Source: Oerskovia merdavium (lineage in GTDB: Bacteria > Actinomycetota > Actinomycetes > Actinomycetales > Cellulomonadaceae). From it: a stretch of DNA of 64,000 bases. Both the position numbers and the translations under genes were made by a program. The notes under the pieces are model-generated. The model saw only the letters and a program-made list of their open reading frames with translations. It ran no database searches and was not told the origin of the DNA. The stretch spans positions 62,001 through 126,000 of the forward strand of contig NZ_JACSQF010000011.1 in the NCBI RefSeq assembly GCF_014836755.1. Direction: 5' to 3'. Below, piece after piece: positions 54,752-64,000 of the stretch; the stretch's first letter is position 1, and every line of letters starts with the position of its first letter.

Positions 54752-55408
54752 ATGGCACTGCTGACAGCAGAGGACATCCTGAACAAGAAGTTCTCCGCGA
54801 CGAAGTTCCGCGAAGGATACGACGTCGAAGAGGTCGATGACTTCCTGGACGAGGTGGTGAGGACGCTCAACTCCGTGCAGGAGGAGAACGACGACCTCAA
54901 GACCAAGCTGGCTGCAGCAGAGCGACGCGTCGCAGAGCTCAGCCGCGCGGACGCCTCGGGTCCGGCCAAGCCTGCCGTGGTGGACGCCCCGGTGGCCCCC
55001 GAGCCCGCTCCGGTCGCGCCGATCTCGGCGGCGGTCACCGGCAAGCTGAACGGCGAGCCCGAGTCCGCGACCGGCATGCTCCAGCTCGCCCAGAAGCTGC
55101 ACGACGACTACGTGCGCTCGGGCCAGCAGGAGGGTGACCGCCTCATCGCGGAAGCCAAGGAAGAGGGCACCCGGATCGTGCAGGAGGCCGAGGAGACCTC
55201 GCACCGCACGCTCTCCCAGCTCGAGCAGGAGCGTTCGCTCCTCGAGCGCAAGATCGACGAGCTGCGGCTCTTCGAGCGTGACTACCGCACGCGGCTCAAG
55301 AGCTACCTCCAGAACCTCATGGGGGACCTCGACAACCGAGGCAGTGCACTCCCGCCGCGCAGCGGCTCCGGCGCAGGTCGCTCGAGCGACCTGAGCGCGG
55401 GCATCTAG
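54752..55408 (+). CDS. divIVA: polar growth and division protein DivIVA (Wag31-like)
   Basis: A 218-residue coiled-coil scaffold that binds curved membrane at poles and septa and directs polar growth in actinobacteria. The N-terminal membrane-binding domain is conserved (LLTAEDILNKKFSATKFREGYDVEEVDDFLDEV, read in two parts: residues 3-20 and 21-36). A Pro/Ala-rich linker at about 70-105 is followed by the long coiled coil (AKEEGTRIVQEAEETS to LRLFERDYRTRLKSYL). The ATG at 54752 closes the division cluster. The tail is short and Ser/Gly-rich. Confidence 0.95.
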   Translation: MALLTAEDILNKKFSATKFREGYDVEEVDDFLDEVVRTLNSVQEENDDLKTKLAAAERRVAELSRADASGPAKPAVVDAPVAPEPAPVAPISAAVTGKLNGEPESATGMLQLAQKLHDDYVRSGQQEGDRLIAEAKEEGTRIVQEAEETSHRTLSQLEQERSLLERKIDELRLFERDYRTRLKSYLQNLMGDLDNRGSALPPRSGSGAGRSSDLSAGI

Positions 55409-55513
55409 TCCGCCTGCCACCTGGCAGACGATCACACCAGGCGTGCGGACCTCGAGGTCACGCCGCCGGTCGGTCCGTCACGACGCACCACCCGGGTCCT
55501 CCGGCGTGGTGCG

Positions 55514-55543
55514 TTGTGCGTACCGGCGGGCGGCGTCTACTCT
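55514..55543 (+). promoter_or_regulatory. promoter of DksA-like gene
   Basis: TTGTGC (55514-55519) is 18 bases from TACTCT (55538-55543), which gives a leader of about 20 bases before the ATG at 55571. Confidence 0.55.
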
Positions 55544-55570
55544 CACCGCAACTCGAACCGGAGGGGCGAC

Positions 55571-56032
55571 ATGACCAAGCTCAGTACCGCGACGCGCGCG
55601 GCAGTACGTCAGCAGTTCCCGCACCTAGCTCGCGACGTCAAGTCCTTCCCCGTGCGTGAGGGCGAAGAGCCGTGGACGCTCAAGGAGGCAGAGGAGCAGG
55701 CAGCGACCCTGCTCGAGGAGCGTGACCGTCTCGAGCGCGAGCTGGCCGAGGCGGACCAGGAGCTCTCGGAGCTCCTGCGGAACTCGGGGGACGGTGCCGG
55801 CGACGACCAGGCGGACTCCGGGTCCAGCGCGCTCGAGCGCGAGCAGGAGCTCACGCTCGTGAACAACACGCGCGACCTGCTCGAGCAGACCAAGCACGCC
55901 CTGGACCGGCTCGCGGCCGGGACCTACGCGACGTGCGAGGCGACCGGGCACCCGATCGGCAAGGCTCGCCTGCAGGCCTACCCGCGGGCGAACCTGTCGG
56001 TCGAGGCCAAGCAGCGCGAGGAGCGCCGCTGA
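55571..56032 (+). CDS. TraR/DksA-like protein with degenerate zinc finger
   Basis: A 153-residue protein with the DksA-type order of a long coiled coil ([21 protein letters not shown], then [19 protein letters not shown]) and a C-terminal finger. The usual four cysteines are reduced to one: Cys122 remains, while the other three sites read Thr125, Ser143 and Ala146 ([12 protein letters not shown] and [13 protein letters not shown]). Zinc binding is therefore unlikely. Family members act on RNA polymerase through the secondary channel. The ATG at 55571 follows GGAGGGG. It lies between divIVA and lspA, where such genes are common. Confidence 0.88.
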   Translation: MTKLSTATRAAVRQQFPHLARDVKSFPVREGEEPWTLKEAEEQAATLLEERDRLERELAEADQELSELLRNSGDGAGDDQADSGSSALEREQELTLVNNTRDLLEQTKHALDRLAAGTYATCEATGHPIGKARLQAYPRANLSVEAKQREERR

Positions 56033-56049
56033 CGGGACTCCGCAGCACG

Positions 56050-56084
56050 CGAAGGCCGTCGTCCCGGGAGGACGACGGCCTTCG
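56050..56084 (+). terminator. terminator after DksA-like gene
   Basis: A 15-bp stem (56050-56064 with 56070-56084) with a five-base loop begins 18 bases past the stop codon. It isolates the gene from lspA. Confidence 0.8.
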
Positions 56085-56133
56085 TCGTCCCCGGATCGTG
56101 GGGAGCCGGTCGGACATGGCAGACTTGCCGCCG

Positions 56134-56925
56134 ATGCCATCGACTCCCTCTCCCCAGCAGCCCGTGCCCGCAGACCCGTCGCAGGGCGGCGCCGAGCCCG
56201 GGTCCGCGGCTCCCTCCACGGTCGTCCCGACACGTGCGGCCGCCACCTCGCGGCGCCTCGTCCTGTGGGTCGGGGTGCTCGCCGCTCTCGTGATCCTGGT
56301 CGACCAGGCCACCAAGATCTGGGCCGTCGCGCAGCTCGAGGGCGAGCCGACGATCGAGCTGCTCGGAAGGTGGCTCCACCTCACGTTCATCCGCAACGAG
56401 GGCGCGGCGCTCGGGATCGGTTCGGGGTACACCTGGATCCTCACGATCGTCGTCATCGTCGTGGTCGTGTTCATCCTGCGGAGCATGCGCAGGATCGGCT
56501 CGCGCGGCTGGGCCGTCGCCCTCGGGCTGCTGCTCGGTGGTGCGCTGGGCAACCTCATCGACCGGATCTTCCGTGCGCCCGGCGTGGCGCAGGGGCACGT
56601 GGTCGACTTCATCGGGTACGGCGACCTGTTCATCGGGAACGTCGCCGACATCGCGGTCGTGGGGGCCGCCGTGATGATCGCGATCCTCTCGATCCAGGGC
56701 ATCGGCATCGACGGACAGCATCACTCGGCCGAGGGCGAGGCCTCGGAGACGTCCGCGGGGTCCGGAGCACCGGGGGCACCGGCCGTGCCCGAAGAGACGC
56801 CCGACGTGAAGCCCGAAGAGAAGGACGAGGTCCCCTCTGCGGCGGCGGGCCAGGCCGAGGCCACTCCGGACGAGAAGGACGCGGCCGAGGGGCCGGACGC
56901 TCCCACCACGAGGACGGTGTCCTGA
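56134..56925 (+). CDS. lspA: lipoprotein signal peptidase LspA with long tails
   Basis: LspA cleaves lipoprotein signal peptides after diacylglyceryl transfer. Four membrane helices and both catalytic Asp motifs are present (LGNLIDRIF and [11 protein letters not shown]), along with the conserved [10 protein letters not shown]. The 263-residue protein is much longer than the usual ~165 because of a ~40-residue N-terminal tail and an acidic ~75-residue C-terminal tail. ATG 56134 follows CAGACT at leaderless spacing. ATG 56116, six codons upstream, is an alternative. It shares a base with the next gene. Confidence 0.92.
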   Translation: MPSTPSPQQPVPADPSQGGAEPGSAAPSTVVPTRAAATSRRLVLWVGVLAALVILVDQATKIWAVAQLEGEPTIELLGRWLHLTFIRNEGAALGIGSGYTWILTIVVIVVVVFILRSMRRIGSRGWAVALGLLLGGALGNLIDRIFRAPGVAQGHVVDFIGYGDLFIGNVADIAVVGAAVMIAILSIQGIGIDGQHHSAEGEASETSAGSGAPGAPAVPEETPDVKPEEKDEVPSAAAGQAEATPDEKDAAEGPDAPTTRTVS

Positions 56926-57863
56926 TGGCACAGGTCCGTGCGCTGCCGGTGCCCGACGGCCTCGCGGGCGAGCGCGTCGACGCGGCCCTGGCCCGTCTGC
57001 TCGGCCTGTCCCGCACCCGGGCGGCCGAGATCGCGGGCGACGGCGGGGTCCGCGTCGACGGACGGGAGGTCGGCAAGTCCGATCGCCTCGTCGCCGGGGC
57101 CTGGCTCGAGGTCGAGATCCCGGACGAGCCCGACACGTCGAGCGTGCAGGTCGTCGCCGAGCCCGTGCCCGGCATGAAGATCGTGTACGACGACGACGAC
57201 GTCGTGGTCATCGACAAGCCCGTGGGCGTCGCGGCCCACCCGTCGCCGGGCTGGACAGGGCCCACGGTCGTCGGCGCCCTGATCGCCGCGGGGTACCGGA
57301 TCTCGACGTCGGGGGCGGCCGAGCGCCAGGGGATCGTGCACCGGCTCGACGTCGGCACCTCGGGGCTCATGGTCGTCGCCAAGAGCGAGCTCGCGTACTC
57401 GGTCCTCAAGCGCGCCTTCAAGGAGCGCACGGTCGAGAAGGTCTACCACGCGCTGGTCCAGGGGCACCCCGAGCCCACCACGGGCACCATCGACGCGCCG
57501 ATCGGGCGCCACCCCTCGGCCGACTACAAGTTCGCGGTCGTGGCCGAGGGCAAGCCCTCGGTGACCCACTACGAGGTCCTCGAGATGCTCCCGGCGGCCT
57601 CGCTCGTCGAGGTGCACCTCGAGACGGGCCGGACCCACCAGATCCGCGTCCATTTCTCGGCGCTGCGCCACCCGTGCGTCGGCGACGTGACGTACGGGGC
57701 GGACCCGGTGCTGGCCAAGAAGGTCGGGCTCACGCGACAGTGGCTGCACGCGGTCCAGCTCGGGTTCGAGCACCCGTCGACGGGGCAGTGGACGCAGGTC
57801 ACGAGCGAGTACCCGCAGGACCTGGCGCATGCGCTCGAGGTCGTGCGCGGGGCGTACTCCTGA
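56925..57863 (+). CDS. RluA-family 23S rRNA pseudouridine synthase (RluD-like)
   Basis: A 312-residue pseudouridine synthase. An N-terminal S4 domain ([26 protein letters not shown]) is followed by the catalytic domain with [15 protein letters not shown], carrying the catalytic Asp, and the later motif [16 protein letters not shown]. The S4-plus-RluA layout is that of RluD, which modifies helix 69 of 23S rRNA; the exact target here is inferred. The ATG at 56925 shares its first base with the lspA stop, the usual lspA-rluD coupling. Confidence 0.94.
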   Translation: MAQVRALPVPDGLAGERVDAALARLLGLSRTRAAEIAGDGGVRVDGREVGKSDRLVAGAWLEVEIPDEPDTSSVQVVAEPVPGMKIVYDDDDVVVIDKPVGVAAHPSPGWTGPTVVGALIAAGYRISTSGAAERQGIVHRLDVGTSGLMVVAKSELAYSVLKRAFKERTVEKVYHALVQGHPEPTTGTIDAPIGRHPSADYKFAVVAEGKPSVTHYEVLEMLPAASLVEVHLETGRTHQIRVHFSALRHPCVGDVTYGADPVLAKKVGLTRQWLHAVQLGFEHPSTGQWTQVTSEYPQDLAHALEVVRGAYS

Positions 57864-57918
57864 GCGCCGCGTGCACGTGGCCCGCTGCGGGCCACCAGGA
57901 CTTCGAGGAGGGCACAGG

Positions 57919-58398
57919 GTGCTGACGACCGAGCGGGTCACGACGCCCGCCCAGCTCGAGGAGGCGCACACGCTGCGCCTCGAGGTCTTCGTGGGCGAGC
58001 AGCAGGTGCCGCTCGCCGAGGAGATCGACGACGCCGACTTCGCCCCCACGACCACGCACGTCCTGGTCCGCGCAGGAGAGCAGCCCGGCGAGGGCCCCGT
58101 CGTCGGGACCGGACGGTTGCTCACGGACCCCGCGCACCCCGGCGAGGTGCACATCGGGCGCGTGGCAGTGGCACGCAGCGCCCGGGGGACCGGAGCAGGT
58201 GCCGCCGTGATGCGAGCGCTCGAGGAGATCGCGCTCGCCGAGCACGCCGTGGGCGGAGCCGTGCGGATCGAGCTCAGCGCCCAGACCCAGGCCTCAGGGT
58301 TCTACGAGCGCCTCGGCTACGAGGTGCACGGACCTGTCTATCTCGACGCGGGGATCGACCACCGCGACGCCGCGAAGACGCTCCGCTCGCACGACTGA
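57919..58398 (+). CDS. GNAT family N-acetyltransferase
   Basis: A 159-residue acetyltransferase of the ElaA-like branch. It has LRLEVFVGEQQVPLAEEIDD, then IGRVAVARSARGTGAGAAVM with the acetyl-CoA loop (RGTGAG), and SAQTQASGFYERLGYEVHG near the end. The substrate is unknown. The GTG at 57919 follows GAGGAGGG and lies 55 bases after the pseudouridine synthase gene, so cotranscription is likely. Confidence 0.9.
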   Translation: MLTTERVTTPAQLEEAHTLRLEVFVGEQQVPLAEEIDDADFAPTTTHVLVRAGEQPGEGPVVGTGRLLTDPAHPGEVHIGRVAVARSARGTGAGAAVMRALEEIALAEHAVGGAVRIELSAQTQASGFYERLGYEVHGPVYLDAGIDHRDAAKTLRSHD

Positions 58399-58458
58399 GG
58401 CCGACGCCCGGTCGGGGCGCTCCCTGCTGCACCCGGCCGACGTGCCGGGCCGTCGTCG

Positions 58459-58499
58459 CGCTCTCGCAGGCCGGTCCGCGCCCCGGCGCGCCGAGAGCG
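58459..58499 (+). terminator. candidate hairpin before dnaE
   Basis: An 8-bp outer stem (58459-58466 with 58492-58499) encloses GC-rich pairing, about 60 bases past the GNAT gene. The call is weak because the loop is large. Confidence 0.3.
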
Positions 58500-58588
58500 A
58501 GGGGCTCGCGGCGTCGTCGGGCAGGCATGAGAGAAGGCACACGCGGCCACCGGCACGCGACACGCCGAGGGGCGTCGGTGGCTCGATC

Positions 58589-58594
58589 TAGACT
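58589..58594 (+). promoter_or_regulatory. -10 element of leaderless dnaE
   Basis: TAGACT is six bases before the ATG of dnaE at 58601. Confidence 0.5.
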
Positions 58595-58600
58595 CGTCGC

Positions 58601-62158
<3,558 letters not shown>

Positions 62159-62174
62159 CCGGACGGTGACGAGG

Positions 62175-62202
62175 GACGGCCTGGCCTGCGGGCCGGGCCG
62201 TC
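62175..62202 (+). terminator. terminator after dnaE
   Basis: A 12-bp stem including one G-T pair (62175-62186 with 62191-62202) with a four-base loop lies 16 bases after the dnaE stop codon. Confidence 0.7.
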
Positions 62203-62315
62203 ACGCCTGGCGCCCTGCAGGGGGGCCGGGCCGGCCGTCCGACCGAGGGCCGCGCTGCGTGTCCGGTGCGTCCGGCGAAGCGTCCCGCCCGGCGGGGCGC
62301 TCGGCCGGGCCGACG

Positions 62316-62321
62316 TAGACT
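62316..62321 (+). promoter_or_regulatory. -10 element of leaderless PPOX gene
   Basis: TAGACT is seven bases before the GTG at 62329. Confidence 0.5.
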
Positions 62322-62328
62322 CGCCGTC

Positions 62329-62736
62329 GTGATCCACCTGACCCCTGAGCAGCGCGTGTTCGTGACCGAGCGCCACCTGGCGACCCTGACCACCCTCCGA
62401 GAGGACGGCAGCCCGCACGTCGTCCCCGTGGGCTTCACGTGGGACCCCGAGTCGGGGGTCGTGCGCATCACCACGAACGACACGTCGGTCAAGGCGCTCA
62501 ACGCCGAGCGGCTCACGCCCGACGGCGGACATCCGCGCGCGGCGGTCTGCCAGGTCGAGGGTGGGCGGTGGATCACGCTCGAGGGCACCGTCTCGCTCTC
62601 GCGCGACCCGGACGAGGTCGCCGAGGCCGTGCGCCGGTACACGAAGCGCTACAAGGAGCCGCGGGTCAACCCGCACCGGGTGGTCCTGCGGATCGTCGCC
62701 GACAAGGTCATGAGCTCGAGCTACATGGCGTTCTGA
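62329..62736 (+). CDS. PPOX-class, probably F420-dependent oxidoreductase
   Basis: A 135-residue flavin/deazaflavin-binding split-barrel protein. Typical features are FVTERHLATLTTLREDGSPHVVPVGF, quoted here as two strands, then VRITTNDTSVKALN and RYTKRYKEPR near the end. Small proteins of this kind in actinobacteria are often F420-dependent reductases, but the cofactor cannot be settled from sequence. GTG 62329 follows a leaderless TAGACT. It is a single-gene unit. Confidence 0.87.
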   Translation: MIHLTPEQRVFVTERHLATLTTLREDGSPHVVPVGFTWDPESGVVRITTNDTSVKALNAERLTPDGGHPRAAVCQVEGGRWITLEGTVSLSRDPDEVAEAVRRYTKRYKEPRVNPHRVVLRIVADKVMSSSYMAF

Positions 62737-62753
62737 GACGCCCGAGAGGCTGG

Positions 62754-62774
62754 GGGCGTCCTGAGCGGACGCCC
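62754..62774. terminator. hairpin between PPOX and S4 genes
   Basis: An 8-bp stem (62754-62761 with 62767-62774) with a five-base loop, followed by a 7-bp hairpin at 62794-62810, separates two convergent genes. Confidence 0.5.
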
Positions 62775-62866
62775 GGGGCGTGGCGGATCCTCCGGGCCGG
62801 CTGCCGGCCCAGCCCGCCCGGCGCGCGCCCGGTCCGGTTCCCCGGACGGGACGCGCCCGGGTCCCG

Positions 62867-63094
62867 TCAACCGACGATCGCGCCGATCTCGCCGGTCGGG
62901 ACGTCGACCGTCACGACGTCTCCCTTGCGGAGCTGTCGGCCGCGACGGGTGTCGACCTCGCCGTTGACCTTGACCTCTCCCTCGGAGATGAGGTCACGGG
63001 CGTGGGCGCCCGACTCGACGAGGCTCGCGAGCTTGAGGAACTGGCCGAGGCGGATGACGTCGTCGGTGATCTCCACCGTGGGTGTCGTGGTCAT
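62867..63094 (-). CDS. small S4 RNA-binding domain protein (YbcJ-like)
   Basis: A 75-residue protein that is a single S4 domain: IRLGQFLKLASLVESGAHAR, DLISEGEVKVNGEVDTRRGR and LRKGDVVTVD. YbcJ/RqcP-like small S4 proteins bind structured RNA or ribosome parts, and the exact ligand is unknown here. The ATG at 63094 is preceded six bases upstream by GAGAAT on the minus strand, so it may be leaderless. It is divergent from hisD. Confidence 0.9.
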   Translation of the reverse strand: MTTTPTVEITDDVIRLGQFLKLASLVESGAHARDLISEGEVKVNGEVDTRRGRQLRKGDVVTVDVPTGEIGAIVG

Positions 63095-63175
63095 GCACCC
63101 ATTCTCTCGCGTCCGGGAGGCGCCGGGGAACTGACCACCTGCTGAATGGCCTGGAGGTGGGCTCGCGGCCCGGCC

Positions 63176-63181
63176 TACGAT
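63176..63181 (+). promoter_or_regulatory. -10 element of leaderless hisD
   Basis: TACGAT is six bases before the GTG of hisD at 63188. Confidence 0.5.
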
Positions 63182-63187
63182 GGGTCG

Positions 63188-64000
63188 GTGATCAATCGCA
63201 TCGACCTGCGTGGTCGTTCCCTGTCTCCCCGTGAGCTCACGGAGATCCTGCCTCGTCCGGAGATCGGCGTCGAGGACGCCGCGGAGAAGGTCGCTCCGAT
63301 CCTGCAGGAGGTCCGCCTGCGCGGCGCCTCGGCGCTGCGTGACCTCTCCGAGCGGTTCGACGGCGTGCGTCCGGTCCATCTGCGGGTCCCGGCCGAGCGT
63401 ATGGCCCAGGCGCTCGAGACCCTCGACCCGCTCGTGCGCGACGGGCTCGAGGAGGCGATCCGTCGTGTCCGCACGGTGCACGCCGCCCAGCGCCCCCAGC
63501 CGTTCGCGGTCGACCTCGCCCCGGGCGCGCAGGTCCGTCAGCGCTGGATCCCGGTGCGCCGCGTGGGCCTCTACGTGCCCGGCGGGATCGCGGTCTACCC
63601 GTCGTCGGTCATCATGAGCGTCGTCGCAGCGCAGGAGGCCGGCGTGCGCGAGCTCGCGGTCGCCTCCCCGCCGCAGCGCGACAACGACGGCCTGCCGCAC
63701 CCCACGATCCTCGCGGCGTGCGCGCTCCTGGGGGTCCAGGAGGTCTACGCGGTCGGCGGGGCCCAGGCGATCGGCATGTTCGCCTACGGTGCCGCAGGCA
63801 GCGAGCCGCAGGACGGCGACTACCTGTGCGAGCCCGTCGACGTCATCACCGGCCCGGGGAACATCTTCGTCGCGGCCGCCAAGCGGCTCGTGCGTGGCGT
63901 GGTCGGCATCGACTCCGAGGCGGGCCCCACCGAGATCGCGATCCTCGCCGACGGCGGCGCGGACCCGACGCACGTCGCGCTCGACCTCATCAGCCAGGGA
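63188..64000 (+). CDS. hisD: histidinol dehydrogenase, partial (3' end outside window)
   Basis: The first 271 residues of HisD, which oxidises L-histidinol to L-histidine in two NAD-dependent steps. Visible motifs include [49 protein letters not shown] and [14 protein letters not shown]. The frame is open to the end of the window. The GTG at 63188 follows TACGAT at leaderless spacing. It is probably the first gene of a his operon continuing to the right. Confidence 0.94.
   Translation, partial: MINRIDLRGRSLSPRELTEILPRPEIGVEDAAEKVAPILQEVRLRGASALRDLSERFDGVRPVHLRVPAERMAQALETLDPLVRDGLEEAIRRVRTVHAAQRPQPFAVDLAPGAQVRQRWIPVRRVGLYVPGGIAVYPSSVIMSVVAAQEAGVRELAVASPPQRDNDGLPHPTILAACALLGVQEVYAVGGAQAIGMFAYGAAGSEPQDGDYLCEPVDVITGPGNIFVAAAKRLVRGVVGIDSEAGPTEIAILADGGADPTHVALDLISQG

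Overview
The window is a contiguous piece of a high-G+C actinobacterial chromosome. The features that point there are very G/C-rich third codon positions, the actinobacterial division and cell-wall cluster (MoxR, DUF58, transglutaminase, then mraZ to ftsZ, sepF and divIVA), a LysM-type SOS division inhibitor divergent from lexA, and small actinobacterial families (DUF3040, DUF5302, SAV_6107-type HEPN). Many genes look leaderless, with a TANNNT hexamer 6-8 nt before the start codon. The gene set fits the order Micrococcales, around Cellulomonadaceae/Promicromonosporaceae. MurE lacks the Arg of the meso-DAP motif, which fits the Lys- or Orn-type peptidoglycan of that group. I see no rRNA, tRNA, insertion sequence, prophage or CRISPR array.

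Left part (1-13 kb). Three YbjN-domain paralogues, an Hsp90-family ATPase and a large TPR protein form two minus-strand units whose genes overlap by 4 nt. This is the most system-like and least understood locus here. It is followed by miaA-dapF, an RsmC-like methyltransferase, hflX and a DinG-type Fe-S helicase.

Middle part (13-35 kb). This holds ldh, lexA divergent from a LysM SOS division inhibitor with several LexA boxes, a structured region with its own promoter and terminator (candidate iron-responsive small RNA), and nrdR. Next come an aldo-keto reductase, DUF5302, serA and a HelD/HelR RNA-polymerase-recycling ATPase. A signalling cluster (REC-PP2C phosphatase, histidine kinase, small response regulator) contains two short leader ORFs. 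PAC2, a cold-shock gene, a spermidine-synthase-like gene and an SOS operon (HEPN, dinB, DUF3040) with a perfect LexA box follow. The region ends with a minus-strand moxR-DUF58-transglutaminase operon divergent from mraZ.

Division and cell wall cluster (35.6-55.4 kb). The order is mraZ, rsmH, ftsL, ftsI, murE, murF, mraY, murD, ftsW, murG, murC, ftsQ, ftsZ, pgeF, sepF, yggT, divIVA. Most junctions overlap or nearly touch. MraZ-type TGGAG repeats precede mraZ, a leaderless promoter precedes murE, and ftsZ has its own promoter with repeats. The usual yggS is absent between pgeF and sepF.

Right part (55.5-64 kb). A DksA-like protein with a degenerate zinc finger is followed by lspA, an RluA-family pseudouridine synthase, a GNAT acetyltransferase, dnaE, a PPOX-family flavoprotein, a small S4 RNA-binding protein and the 5' part of hisD, which runs off the window.

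All identifications come from reading the sequence and recalling family features. No database search was run.
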